A stretch of DNA of 15,895 nt from FEN-987 sp049521055. GTDB lineage: Archaea; Thermoproteota; Bathyarchaeia; 40CM-2-53-6. A program made the translations under genes and the position numbers. Shown in pieces: positions 1-6,899 of this stretch. How positions within the stretch are numbered: position 1 is the first letter of the stretch; each line of letters opens with the position of its first letter. The DNA lies in NCBI GenBank assembly GCA_049521055.1, contig JBEKPE010000038.1, positions 1 through 15,895 of the forward strand, read 5' to 3'. The notes beneath the pieces were generated by a model that ran no database searches, was not told the DNA's origin, and saw only the letters and a program-made list of their open reading frames with translations.

Positions 1-653
1 ATGTCAAACCAGTGACCTGAGAAAGTGAATCCGCCGAGTCTTCCTTCCTCGGCAAGAGGCGGGAATATCTCCCTTTCAAGCGAGACCTTCTGATTAGGGG
101 CTATCGTTTGCAACACCGTTGGTTCGATAAGATAGATTCCGGCGTTGACAAGGCGGCTGGGTGCCTCTCTCTGCTTCGGTTTCTCGACGAAACGGCGGAT
201 TCGGTTTTTGGCATCTAGTTGAACTACACCAAACCTGGTCGGGTCTTTCACTTCGTGGAGCGCATCTGTAATCAAAGCTTTTGTCTCCTTGTGCTGTTTC
301 AACATCTCTCGAAGATTGATCTGGGCGATCACGTCGCCGTTCATCGCGATGAATGTTTCATCGAGTGTCGTGTCGGTCGAGGCTAGCTTTATCGGCCCCG
401 CGGTCCCGAGTGGTTCGGTCTCAAGGGAATACTTTATGCTCATTCCTCTGTATTCCGATCCGATGTGGCGCCTTAGGGTCTCAGCCAAATAATTTACTCC
501 AAGTATCACTTCCTCTGTTCCAACGCTCTTGAGTAGGTCCAAACTCCAGTAGATCATTGGTTTGCCAAAAACAGGAAAGAGCAATTTAGGTAAGGCGTAA
601 CTAATCGGTCGGAGCCGAGTTGCAAACCCTCCCGCGAGAACTATTCCCTTCAA
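1..653 (-). CDS. Sugar-phosphate nucleotidyltransferase, N-terminal part (cut by window edge)
   Basis: This gene reads leftward from a TTG start at 651-653 and runs off the window, leaving about 217 codons. The N-terminus GIVLAGGFATRLRP followed by PKLLFPVFGKPMIYW is the nucleotide-binding signature of the NTP_transferase family, which joins an NTP to a sugar-1-phosphate for cell-surface or protein glycosylation. A catalytic/metal region follows (FIAMNGDVI, about residues 108-116), then FVEKP and NAGIYL, then GHWFD at the window edge, matching the G-x-W-x-D motif of the family. I chose TTG because an in-frame TAA lies six codons upstream and no ATG or GTG lies between them. Glucose-1-phosphate thymidylyltransferase, mannose-1-phosphate guanylyltransferase and GlmU-like types cannot be told apart without the C-terminus. 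It is divergent from the DUF123 gene across about 73 bp. Confidence 0.9.
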   Translation of the reverse strand, partial: MKGIVLAGGFATRLRPISYALPKLLFPVFGKPMIYWSLDLLKSVGTEEVILGVNYLAETLRRHIGSEYRGMSIKYSLETEPLGTAGPIKLASTDTTLDETFIAMNGDVIAQINLREMLKQHKETKALITDALHEVKDPTRFGVVQLDAKNRIRRFVEKPKQREAPSRLVNAGIYLIEPTVLQTIAPNQKVSLEREIFPPLAEEGRLGGFTFSGHWFD

Positions 654-726
654 ATCAGTCCACGCCAGTTACCTTCCGAATAAGAGCACATTTCTCCCTA
701 TTTGTACTTCGGAGGAGGACTCGCAA
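654..726. promoter_or_regulatory. Divergent promoter region
   Basis: The spacer between two divergent genes holds an AT-rich TATA candidate for each side: GAATAAG near 678-684 for the rightward gene and ACAAATAGG near 695-703 on the minus strand for the nucleotidyltransferase. A strong Shine-Dalgarno GGAGGAGG at 711-718 lies 8 nt before the ATG at 727 and fixes that start. The TATA assignments are inference from position and base composition. Confidence 0.45.
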
Positions 727-1185
727 ATGAAGGGAACATACACAATAGTTGTACGGTGCAATGACGCAGGTTACTCAACGTTCGGTAAGTTGGGACGGGC
801 CAGATTGCGAAAAGGCCACTACCTCTATACTGGATCAGCATTGGGACGCGGCGCTGTTTCGCTAGAGGGGAGGCTTGAAAGACATTTGAGACGCAAAAAG
901 AGGCTGAGGTGGCATGTCGATTACCTCGCGTCCCGACCCGATTGCGACGTCACAGGTGCTTTGTACGTTGTCTCCGGTAGCCGTCTGGAATGTAAGGTAA
1001 ACAGCGCAATTTCAAAGGCATTGGATATTTCGCCGGTCTTGTCGAAAATCGGAGCAAGCGACTGTAAATGTAACGGACACTTACTTGGCCCAGTGCGTGG
1101 TTTGAACGAACGTTACTTGATGAGGCGATTGAAGCTTGTCTACGCTCAGTTCGGCGTGCCGCAATCGTGCATCGTGAATGTGTGA
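727..1185 (+). CDS. DUF123 / GIY-YIG-type protein
   Basis: The 152-aa product matches the archaeal DUF123 family, a GIY-YIG-like fold often annotated as an endonuclease-like protein. Visible family motifs are the start GTYTIVVRC, the strand GHYLYTGSALGRG (residues 31-43), LERHLRRKKRLRWHVDYL (about 50-67) and the C-terminal GASDCKCNGHLL. The spaced Cys and His residues of the last motif and the WHVDYL segment are characteristic. A GGAGGAGG ribosome binding site 8 nt upstream supports the ATG. Its substrate is not known for the family; a nucleic-acid or repair role is inferred from the fold only. The stop codon lies one base from the stop of the convergent regulator gene, so the two transcripts must overlap at their 3' ends. 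Confidence 0.88.
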   Translation: MKGTYTIVVRCNDAGYSTFGKLGRARLRKGHYLYTGSALGRGAVSLEGRLERHLRRKKRLRWHVDYLASRPDCDVTGALYVVSGSRLECKVNSAISKALDISPVLSKIGASDCKCNGHLLGPVRGLNERYLMRRLKLVYAQFGVPQSCIVNV

Positions 1186-1186
1186 T

Positions 1187-1990
1187 TCAGATTGAGTGTG
1201 CCTCTTCCCATCTCTTTTGAAATGCGTCTCGGAAGATTCTGATGAGGCCTTGGTTTTTTGTGTAGTTCGGGCGGAAGTAGATGGGGCGGGGGACGTCGTT
1301 CTTCTTGGTTGCCCAGACTACGAAGACGAGTTCTTGGTCGTCCACAAGTGTTCCCCTGACGGGGTACCATTCTTCGGCACAGTGACGGACTTGTATGCCA
1401 AGTCCTCGCAGTTCTTTCGCCCGTAGCTCGGTGGAGGAATCTTTCACCATCATCAAAACCTTCATGTTGACGCCTCGGTCATGGGCCTGGAAGATGGATT
1501 CTCGGACCTTTTCGTACCAACCGAAGGTTTCAGCGAAAATTGACACCTCTCGAGTAGCATTACCTAAGATTTGTGCGGTCCGAAGTTCCATATCCGGTAG
1601 GTCTCGCAGAGGTTCGATGATCTCTTCCGGCCTTATTCCGAGCCTATTTTCCCAGTATGTGGGCTCTAGCAGTTTTTCAAGGTCGAGTGCAATCGACGCC
1701 TCGTGGGAAACCTGATCTTCCATCGCTTTCTTCCTTTGATCGAGTATCTTTCGAAGGACTAGGCGCGGTTGGACGACCTCAACTCTATTACTAGAGATCT
1801 TGACGAGGCCTTTGTCTGTGAGACTCTTCAAGGCATCTTCAGCAATGGCCGCAGGTATCCCAAACGCGGTCACCACCTTCTCCACCATCTCGCCCCCCGG
1901 TTGCGAGAGCAATTTCAGGTACACCTTAGATTCAGCAGCTGCTAAACCCAATGACTCGAGAAGCTTCACTTCTCTACCGTCGCCAGCCAT
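1187..1990 (-). CDS. TrmB-like transcriptional regulator
   Basis: The product is 267 aa from the ATG at 1990 (an in-frame GTG at 2002 is an alternative). The N-terminal winged helix covers about residues 10-80: a first helix LLESLGLAAAESKVYLKLL, then a recognition region with AIAEDALKSLTDKGLVKIS and a wing RVEVVQP. This matches the TrmB domain. A coiled linker follows (LRKILDQRKKAMEDQVSH). The C-terminal half resembles the PLD-like sensor domain of TrmB-type proteins (EVSIFAETFGWY, HDRGVNMKVLMM, then PVRGTLVDDQELVFVVW). TrmB proteins bind sugars or other ligands and control transporter genes; the ligand here is unknown. It lies about 110 bp downstream of the ABC exporter operon on the same strand with its own TATA-like box, so control of that exporter is plausible but unproven. 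Confidence 0.85.
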   Translation of the reverse strand: MAGDGREVKLLESLGLAAAESKVYLKLLSQPGGEMVEKVVTAFGIPAAIAEDALKSLTDKGLVKISSNRVEVVQPRLVLRKILDQRKKAMEDQVSHEASIALDLEKLLEPTYWENRLGIRPEEIIEPLRDLPDMELRTAQILGNATREVSIFAETFGWYEKVRESIFQAHDRGVNMKVLMMVKDSSTELRAKELRGLGIQVRHCAEEWYPVRGTLVDDQELVFVVWATKKNDVPRPIYFRPNYTKNQGLIRIFRDAFQKRWEEAHSI

Positions 1991-2047
1991 AGCTCTCAAC
2001 ACTCAAAGAATTCTCGAACGGAATCCATTGCTGATTCGTTCGTCAGG

Positions 2048-2063
2048 GCTTATACCTTTTTAG
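2048..2063 (-). promoter_or_regulatory. TATA/BRE promoter of the TrmB-like gene
   Basis: On the minus strand the sequence CTAAAAAGGTATAAGC fits a purine-rich BRE followed by a TATA element. It lies about 60 bp upstream of the ATG at 1990, so a start site about 25 bp downstream would give a leader of roughly 35 nt. The assignment rests on consensus and spacing only. Confidence 0.5.
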
Positions 2064-2099
2064 GATTTGACCTCAACCTCGGTCACTCAGGCTTTGTTT

Positions 2100-2864
2100 T
2101 CAGTTCTCTGTCCATTTCGCTTTGAATAGCGCTAGAGAGAGGAAGATGATTGTGAATACTGGTAGGGCAAGCCAACTGACCAGCACTTGTGAGCTTGTGG
2201 AAGGTAGACCTACCGCGTTTTCTATTAGGACAGAGGTATGTGTTGTTGGAACGAGTTCAGCGAGCCATCTAAGCTGATCTGGGATTATCTGGAGAGGGTA
2301 GAATACGGGTGGTAGGACCGAGAGTACGATTGAGATGAAGGCAACTGTAAGAAATGCCGTACGAGTGTTAAGAACGTAGGTTGAAAGGAAGAAACCAATG
2401 GCGCTCGTCGTTATCCATGTAAGAAATACCACTCCAAGTATCTCGAGGATCATGACTGAAGAGATTGCAGTAGTAAACAAAGGGACAATTGCTAACAGAA
2501 TAACGAGCGCCGGTGCAGCGAAAGCGAGTTCTGACATCGCAACCGAGAACATGTAGGTAAGAGGAGAAACAGGGGATGCTACCACCATTGACTGGAATTT
2601 GTGCTCAATTCTATAATTCGTCAAGTCTGCTCCGAGGAAAAGGCCTTGCTGGGAGACGGTCATGGTTATCGCCCCGGCGATTCCGTAAAGAAATGTTGCT
2701 CCATGACCGGTTACGAAAAGTATGAAGAGTATTGTGAATGGCGTTGAGAACACGAAAGGAAGCAGTGTCGGGATCCTGATCATGGGAAGTATGCCCAAGT
2801 AGTAACTTAGCGCGCCTATGGTTCGGAGTTCTTTCGTTATCTCTTGTGATATCGCCTCCCTCAT
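2100..2864 (-). CDS. ABC-2 type exporter permease
   Basis: The 254-aa product has about six hydrophobic segments (near residues 33-53, 58-76, 106-130, 137-163, 168-192 and 228-248), the usual plan of an ABC-2 transporter permease of the DrrB/NodJ type. The cytoplasmic loop KFQSMVVASPVSPLTYMFS is typical: after the second helix these proteins have a charged loop contacting the ATPase, then a Pro-containing segment. It should pair with the ATPase encoded immediately upstream to export a lipid, drug or polysaccharide; the substrate cannot be read from sequence. Its ATG overlaps the ATPase stop as ATGA, a sign of translational coupling, and a GAGGAG-like ribosome binding site lies about 8-12 nt upstream. 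Length and frame are intact, unlike its partner. Confidence 0.88.
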   Translation of the reverse strand: MREAISQEITKELRTIGALSYYLGILPMIRIPTLLPFVFSTPFTILFILFVTGHGATFLYGIAGAITMTVSQQGLFLGADLTNYRIEHKFQSMVVASPVSPLTYMFSVAMSELAFAAPALVILLAIVPLFTTAISSVMILEILGVVFLTWITTSAIGFFLSTYVLNTRTAFLTVAFISIVLSVLPPVFYPLQIIPDQLRWLAELVPTTHTSVLIENAVGLPSTSSQVLVSWLALPVFTIIFLSLALFKAKWTEN

Positions 2865-3823
2865 CTCTCGTATGCTCCTCTCGTGTAAGCTTCTAGCTCT
2901 TCATTCTGTTGTTCTTCGTCGATGCCTGAGCCTACGATCTCTACGAAAACGTCATCTAATGTAACGGGTGCGATTGAAATTGTGGCTTTTCGCTTCAGTG
3001 CTTCCCTGCCATTTTCTCGTCAACGAAAAGTCTGGAGAGGTTGCCGACCTTGGTTGTCTTTCCATAGGATTTCAACTCATCATCTGTGAAACCAGCTGCC
3101 ACGTCGATCCGGATTCTCGAACTGAGATGCTTCGCGCACACCTCAGTTGGGGTGCCTTGCGCGAGGACATGGCCGTGATCTATTATTGCCAACTCATCCG
3201 ACAGCGCTTCGGCCTCATCCATATAATGCGTCGACAGGACTATCGTCTTTCCTTCATCGCGTTTTAGTCGAATCAATTCGTTCCATACACGTCTTCTCCC
3301 GACAGGATCAAGTCCTATTGTGGGTTCGTCAAGGAACATCAAGTCAACGTCGCAGGCGATTGTCATCGCAATCAGTATTCTTTGTCTCAACCCGCCCGAC
3401 AGCTCTTCCGAATGTACCTTCTCGAACTCAGCAAGTTCTACAGTCTCCAGCACGCATTTCGCCTTTACAGAAGCCTCCCTGAGGCTTTCGCCACGCATCA
3501 TGAGCGCGAGCAAAACATGGTCGTAAGCGTTCAGAGTCCAGAAGGGCTTGGCTTCTTGTGGAGTAATGGCCACCCTCCGGCGAATTTGTTTAGCATTTTT
3601 CGTCACATCAAGTCCAAAAACCGTCACAGAGCCAGAGGTGGGTAGGAGCTGGGTAGTGGCGATTCTCAGGAATGTGGTTTTTCCAGCCCCATTTCTCAAG
3701 GAGCGTGAATATCTTGCCCTCATCTATCGCGAGATTCAAGTTGTCGATAGCCGGTTCTTTCTTCTTACGATAGTACTTCACCAAGTTACTCGCTTCAATC
3801 ACGTGGAAGGGCAAGCGTTTCAC
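2861..3823 (-). pseudogene. ABC transporter ATPase with frameshifts in Walker A and the C-terminus
   Basis: Read across frames, this is a complete ABC-2 ATPase of about 320 aa. Visible motifs are Walker A (NGAGKTT), a Q-loop (TPQEAKPF), the signature LSGGLRQR, Walker B with D-loop (LMFLDEPTIGLD), the H-loop STHYMDEAEAL and the C-terminal TLDDVFVEIVG. The frame breaks twice. At about 3691-3700 the bases between LL and NGAGKTT are two short; restoring one G and one A would give LLGENGAGKTT. At about 3006-3010, GGG should be GGGG to join VDEKMAG to EALKRKATISIAP. The total loss of three bases leaves the outer frame matched, so translation would otherwise run from GTG 3823 to a TGA overlapping the permease ATG. 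As written the gene cannot make an active ATPase. Long-read base-run errors would explain this as well as true decay. Confidence 0.85.
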
Positions 3824-3849
3824 CTCGACGAGGGCCGAAAAGGCGTTCG

Positions 3850-3863
3850 CCTATTTTAGATAA
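3850..3863 (-). promoter_or_regulatory. TATA box of the ABC exporter operon
   Basis: The minus-strand sequence TTATCTAAAATAGG lies about 30 bp upstream of the GTG at 3823. Archaeal start sites fall about 25 bp below the TATA centre, so the mRNA would be nearly leaderless. This supports GTG 3823 as the ATPase start. Confidence 0.5.
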
Positions 3864-3877
3864 CCAATACCTCAATA

Positions 3878-3895
3878 GAGTAAGGTACCTTACTC
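3878..3895. promoter_or_regulatory. 18-bp perfect palindrome, candidate operator
   Basis: GAGTAAGGTACCTTACTC reads the same on both strands without a mismatch. It lies about 15 bp upstream of the TATA element of the ABC exporter operon, where archaeal activators or repressors commonly bind. Symmetry of this length suggests a dimeric winged-helix regulator. I did not see a second copy in the window. Which protein binds is unknown. Confidence 0.55.
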
Positions 3896-3954
3896 GTGGG
3901 TCAAGACCTCCCTAAATTCTGTCCCAAAAAATAAAGTCCCCCACTAGGATAGAC

Positions 3955-4284
3955 TCAAGAAGACAATGATTGCATCTTGCGAATACGATGCAACTCAACG
4001 GCGTATAGAGGTAAACTGACCACAGAGAGAAATAACGTCGCAAGACCCATCCAAAGCGGGCTAATCTCACGACCCGAATGCAGCTCCTTCCATAACACAG
4101 GATAGGCTCTTTGAACCCTCTGTGAATCATAATAGGCCCAAAGAGCGACCAGCATTAAAACAAGAACACCCGCAACCCACACCAATACTGAAAGGAAAAG
4201 CCACATCAATACTGAAACTAGAAGCGATAGAACGAGAAACAGCAGGGGCATTATCACGTGAATCCTGCTTATGCTGCCAGCCAT
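3955..4284 (-). CDS. Small three-helix membrane protein
   Basis: The product is 109 aa from the ATG at 4284. After MAGSISRIHVIM come two closely spaced hydrophobic helices (about residues 12-31 and 33-50). A charged loop follows, holding WAYYDSQRVQRAYPVLWKEL, and then a third helix (about 78-97) ending PLYAVELHRIRKMQ. The pattern of a Tyr/Asp motif after helix two and P-L-Y followed by basic residues after the last helix resembles small uncharacterised membrane proteins of bacteria and archaea; I do not recognise a named family. Its first 23 codons and about 14 bp upstream are duplicated at 4962-5039, where the rest of the gene is lost. It is transcribed alone, ending about 60 bp before the ABC operon palindrome. 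Confidence 0.65.
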   Translation of the reverse strand: MAGSISRIHVIMPLLFLVLSLLVSVLMWLFLSVLVWVAGVLVLMLVALWAYYDSQRVQRAYPVLWKELHSGREISPLWMGLATLFLSVVSLPLYAVELHRIRKMQSLSS

Positions 4285-4298
4285 ATTCTGACCTTGAC
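4221..4298. repeat. Direct repeat copy A (78 bp)
   Basis: This stretch covers the 5' end and start region of the 109-aa membrane-protein gene. It aligns without gaps to 4962-5039 with 69 of 78 identical bases, including a 34-base identical core (4232-4265 against 4973-5006). It marks a partial gene duplication. Confidence 0.9.
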
Positions 4299-4490
4299 TG
4301 AGTTCTCTAGAGCCTGAATATTCTCATCAATAGCATCCACTATGAGAGACGGTGACAAATTCGATCACCACTCAAATTTTCACTTCTACCCTCCCTCATT
4401 GTACTGTGGAAGAGCAGGCCCTTCACGAACTTCCCGATCCCATAAAATATGAGAGGCTTGAGAAGGCTCTTTACGTTAAGCCCTCCTAAG

Positions 4491-4577
4491 CTACTTTTTT
4501 TCCTTCATCTGCGCCCCACAACACATACCCGCAGAACTAGACTCTTTCCCGCATGACGCACACTTGTACATGGCCAT
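4491..4577 (-). CDS. 28-aa zinc-ribbon-like microprotein
   Basis: A very short gene starts at ATG 4577 and encodes 28 residues: MAMYKCASCGKES, then SSAGMCCGAQMKEKK. Two Cys pairs (CASC at residues 6-9 and CC at 19-20) could bind one zinc or another metal, as in rubrerythrin-type or desulforedoxin-like knuckles. A strong Shine-Dalgarno GGAGGTGAG ends 8 nt before the ATG, better than for most genes here, and is the main reason to accept so short a frame. It lies upstream of the 109-aa membrane-protein gene on the same strand. Function is unknown; a metal-binding accessory role is inference. Confidence 0.6.
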   Translation of the reverse strand: MAMYKCASCGKESSSAGMCCGAQMKEKK

Positions 4578-4663
4578 TAAGAACTCACCTCCACACCAAA
4601 AGTAATCAGCCCAACGCGCCTAATCGCCCATTAATTTCAAATAACTTATGGCAACAACTTCTG

Positions 4664-4816
4664 TCACAATACACGGCGGCCTTGAAGTAGTCTAATTATT
4701 ACTACGATGACGACGATCACAAGCAGGAGGTAAATTAGACTTCCGCCGATACCACCAATGACTCCAAACAGCCAGAGAATAACCAGAATCACAATTATAG
4801 CAACTAATAGATCCAT
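4664..4816 (-). CDS. Lmo0937-like small membrane protein
   Basis: The 50-aa product from the ATG at 4816 is almost entirely hydrophobic: helix one at about residues 3-20 (AIIVILVILWLFGVIGG), a glycine-rich turn, helix two at about 27-41 (YLLLVIVVIVVIIR) and a basic tail RLLQGRRVL. Length, the W-L-x-G motif, the glycine turn and the ending R-x-x-x-G-R-R match the Lmo0937 / DUF5670 family of about 50-residue membrane proteins, widespread in bacteria and often stress-linked. Its presence in an archaeal context may reflect transfer. A TATA element lies about 40 bp upstream. No partner gene is evident. Confidence 0.75.
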   Translation of the reverse strand: MDLLVAIIVILVILWLFGVIGGIGGSLIYLLLVIVVIVVIIRLLQGRRVL

Positions 4817-4850
4817 TAATGATTCGCCTTACCACGTAATCAATCATATT

Positions 4851-4862
4851 GCGTTTATAAGG
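4851..4862 (-). promoter_or_regulatory. TATA box of the Lmo0937-like gene
   Basis: The minus-strand CCTTATAAACGC is centred about 40 bp before the ATG at 4816, giving a predicted leader of about 14 nt. A purine-rich GGTAAGG precedes the ATG within that leader. Confidence 0.5.
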
Positions 4863-4878
4863 TTATGTATCTATATCG

Positions 4879-5025
4879 TTAACAATGAATCAATTCTCGA
4901 TTGCTCCGAAGTCTTAATACAAACATTCCGCAATCTATGATCTTGATGAACGTTGGCAAAAGAAGTGATAGGACGAGAAACAGCAGGGGCATTATCACGT
5001 GAATCCGGCCTATTCTGTTAGCCAA
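4879..5025 (-). pseudogene. Truncated copy of the 109-aa membrane protein gene
   Basis: From a TTG at 5025 this frame encodes LANRIGRIHVIMPLLFL and VLSLL, nearly identical to the first 22 residues of the gene at 3955-4284. After that the similarity stops and about 25 unrelated residues lead to a TAA at 4881. Helix two, the YYDSQ loop and helix three are all missing, and the ATG has become TTG. It is best read as a 5' remnant from a tandem duplication, into which the Lmo0937-like and 28-aa genes now intervene. A working 48-aa hydrophobic peptide cannot be fully excluded. Confidence 0.7.
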
Positions 5026-5039
5026 ATTCTGACCTCGAC
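4962..5039. repeat. Direct repeat copy B (78 bp)
   Basis: This is the second copy of the repeat at 4221-4298, with 9 mismatches. Most differences fall near the start codon end, including the base that turns ATG into TTG. Confidence 0.9.
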
Positions 5040-5221
5040 AGCGGCGATGTTACGCCTGAGGTTGAGCTAAGAGACTTCGCATACCTTACGTTATAGCGTA
5101 ACAGCAATATCGAATATGCAAACTGCCAGCAAAATCAAAGCGCTGCAATAACTGCAGTGCGATTCTTTCATGTTAGAATGATGAGGGGAAGTTAGAGTGG
5201 AAATGGGTTTAAAGAAAGAGT

Positions 5222-5428
5222 TTAGCCGTATCTGATTAGTGGTGAACTGCATAAGCCGCAGAAGCGTGAGTCACCAGAGTTTTGGGTTCCGCATATCAGA
5301 CACTGTCCTCGTTGTGGTTGGTCAGGGAAATTACTCAGCACGGTTCTACACGAGTTGCAGTAATTATTATTGTCTGGATTCTGTTTATTGCAATATCTAC
5401 ATGTTTTCAAACTAAGAACACTTATCAC
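5222..5428 (-). CDS. 68-aa double zinc ribbon protein
   Basis: Two zinc ribbons make up almost the whole protein: CRYCNKQNPDNNNYCNSC (residues 10-27) and, after a Pro/Gln linker, CLICGTQNSGDSRFCGLC (about 43-60). Each has the C-x2-C-x10-C-x2-C spacing of the double zinc ribbon (DZR) group. No other domain is present, so it is a free-standing DZR, probably a protein- or nucleic-acid-binding adaptor; its partner is unknown. The GTG start at 5428 is supported by a strong TATA element about 30 bp upstream, which would make the mRNA nearly leaderless. An ATG at 5430 overlaps out of frame and hits a stop at once. Confidence 0.75.
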   Translation of the reverse strand: MISVLSLKTCRYCNKQNPDNNNYCNSCRTVLSNFPDQPQRGQCLICGTQNSGDSRFCGLCSSPLIRYG

Positions 5429-5451
5429 ATAGAGGTCTCAGCGCCATATAA

Positions 5452-5467
5452 GGATATATATTTAACC
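5452..5467 (-). promoter_or_regulatory. Strong TATA box of the double zinc ribbon gene
   Basis: The minus-strand sequence GGTTAAATATATATCC is the best TATA element in the window. Its centre lies about 30 bp from the GTG at 5428, predicting a start site only a few bases before the codon. Confidence 0.6.
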
Positions 5468-5598
5468 TTATACGCGATGCGCCTTATGGCTTGAGCTACA
5501 GGATAATGGCTCACTCGTTCCGTTCGGGTTATTTGTTCAGTGAAATGGTATGGTTGTTTCTTGTGTATTGACGGAGCGTGAACCGTTAGTCGGTATTT

Positions 5599-6077
5599 TC
5601 ACCGAGACATTATCGCGGTTTCTGTAGTATTCATGTTATGATGGGTTTGTGGCTCTGACCGATGGCGAGAAACATTGTCAACACACATGTTATCTGCGCT
5701 ATCCATTTTGATGTGTACTGCTCGGTGTTGAGTGACGCGATCCGGAACTGGTGCTTCACGTTGCCGTTCCGTTCGGGTGGATTTCATTTCGAATATACCG
5801 TCAAAGAGAGGCTTGAGCATGCTCACAAAATTTGGCGGATGGACTTCCTCTTCTAAAGTCAATATGCTAGGTACGTGGTCTTTGCGTAGACGTGCGGTCA
5901 GGACCTGTAGAAATTTGTAGGTCGCGGCGAGACCAGCTTCTAGACCTGATAGTATTGTAAGTTATGCGGATAGAGTTCCTTCTCCTTCATCACACTGAGC
6001 ATTTTCGGACTTGGGTCATTCATGCAGGTTATGCGTATCCTGAAGGACAGCGATGTTGGATGGGTGGTTTTACTATT
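5599..6077 (-). pseudogene. Frameshifted remnant of a KaiC/RecA-like protein
   Basis: Two minus-strand frames join into one plausible C-terminal half of a KaiC-like protein. The upstream frame reads MNDPSPKMLSVMKEKELYP then HNL. About 5959 the frame shifts by one lost base and continues TILSGLEAGLAATYKFLQ, VLTARLRKDHVPSILTLE and EEVHPPNFVSML, then KPLFDGIFEMKS. The H-P-P followed by L-F-D-G pattern is familiar from archaeal RecA-superfamily signalling proteins, and SGLEAGLAATYKFLQ lines up with SDVLLEHRALTTRKWLD of the gene at the right end of the window. There is no N-terminal half, no Walker A and no clear start (a TAG closes the frame at 6078). The 3' tail after about 5780 looks random. 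Assignment is by eye, so moderate to low confidence. Confidence 0.4.
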
Positions 6078-6204
6078 CTAAACGGGATGAATAGTCGATG
6101 GTGATTGGTTGACGACGATACCGACTGGGATCATTCATCAAACGATGGACATGGATAGATTGATATGTAACGATAAACATGGATAGAGATGAAGTGAATA
6201 GTTA

Positions 6205-6591
6205 TTGGTTACGTTTAAAGAAATGCGGTTTCAGGGAAAGAACAAGGATCTAGGCGCTTTATCCCAGCAAATTTCTGGATATTTGCAGAGTGACGGGTAT
6301 AAGGTGCAATCTACGACAGCAACCTCCGGGCCGGTTATTCAGGCTCAAAAAGCAGGAATTCTTAGAGACATAATAACAGCGGAGCGATGCTTCACAATCG
6401 CGATCACAGGAACCTCCAACGATTTCACAATCAAAATTGGCATAGGTAAGTGGGTCCAGAACATCGCTGTCGCCGCGGCAGAGGCAGTTCTATTGTCGGT
6501 GCTATTCTTGGCGGTTGATGTGCCGGAAATGCTATGGACGGTTCATGTCGAGAACACGATTGCAAAGAAGATAACTCAACTCGTAGGCTAG
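6205..6591 (+). CDS. Conserved-looking hypothetical protein (128 aa)
   Basis: The frame begins at TTG 6205 (MVTFKEMRF) with an in-frame ATG at 6223 as alternative; no ribosome binding site decides between them. The N-terminal part predicts alternating helix and strand (ALSQQISGYLQSDGYKVQ, then VIQAQKAGILRDII). The middle AERCFTIAITG and TSNDFTIKIGIGKWVQN look like a beta-sheet edge ending in an amphipathic segment. A hydrophobic stretch AVAAAEAVLLSVLFLAVDV (about residues 90-108) precedes PEMLWTVHVENTIAKKI. I have seen this G-K-W-x-Q-N then D-V-P-E-M-L-W layout in uncharacterised archaeal proteins, sometimes fused to zinc ribbons, but know no function. It may associate with the membrane. Confidence 0.6.
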   Translation: MVTFKEMRFQGKNKDLGALSQQISGYLQSDGYKVQSTTATSGPVIQAQKAGILRDIITAERCFTIAITGTSNDFTIKIGIGKWVQNIAVAAAEAVLLSVLFLAVDVPEMLWTVHVENTIAKKITQLVG

Positions 6592-6899
6592 CCAACCCCT
6601 CTCTCACCCACCTTAGCCCACTGAACGGCCAAGTCAGAGCTTAGCGAGAATGAATACTTTGCCAATTCAATCCGATGAGTTGCGCGCAGCTGCTGAAATC
6701 AAATAATCTAACCTTCAAGTTGGTCAGCTGAACAGCTATAACCCCAGGCTCCACAAAGGGGACTTCTGGATTCACGTGTTAGCGGCAAACCTGAGCCCGT
6801 GGACAACCGAAGTTCAACCCCAACAGTAGCAACACTAAGAAGATACTAAAACGAATGGAAACCGTACCAATAGGCTAACAAGCTGAGAGGGTGAACCCA
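6592..6899 (+). other. Intergenic stretch with a possible decayed reading frame
   Basis: No intact gene is visible. A frame from ATG 6650 reads MNTLPIQSDELRAAAEIK, meets a TAA at 6704, and continues open for about 40 codons with protein-like composition (PRLHKGDFWIHVLAANL) to a TAG at 6827. It may be the remains of a gene with one nonsense change; I do not recognise it. The ribosome binding site of the next gene lies at the right edge (GAGAGGGTG). Confidence 0.25.

Noticed and set aside
3691..3703. Programmed frameshift in the ABC ATPase
   Set aside because: Two separate breaks and the absence of a slippery heptamer or downstream stimulatory structure make decay or sequence error more likely than programmed recoding.
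4352..4489. 45-codon plus-strand frame from GTG 4352, ending VEEQALHELPDPIKYERLEK then ALYVKPS
   Set aside because: The C-terminal half looks protein-like and the stop lies 1 bp from the 28-aa gene stop, but there is no ribosome binding site, no recognisable family and the first half looks random.
5078..5172. 26-codon minus-strand frame MKESHCSYCSALILLAVC then IFDIAVTL
   Set aside because: A CxxC followed by a hydrophobic run is suggestive, but there is no ribosome binding site or TATA box and the frame is too short to accept.
5662..5920. Two overlapping plus-strand frames
   Set aside because: They are opposite the KaiC-like remnant, start without ribosome binding sites and show no domain.
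6148..6190. Two copies of ACATGGATAGA 29 bp apart
   Set aside because: This is a short imperfect repeat in AT-rich DNA without further copies, so neither a CRISPR nor an iteron array is supported.
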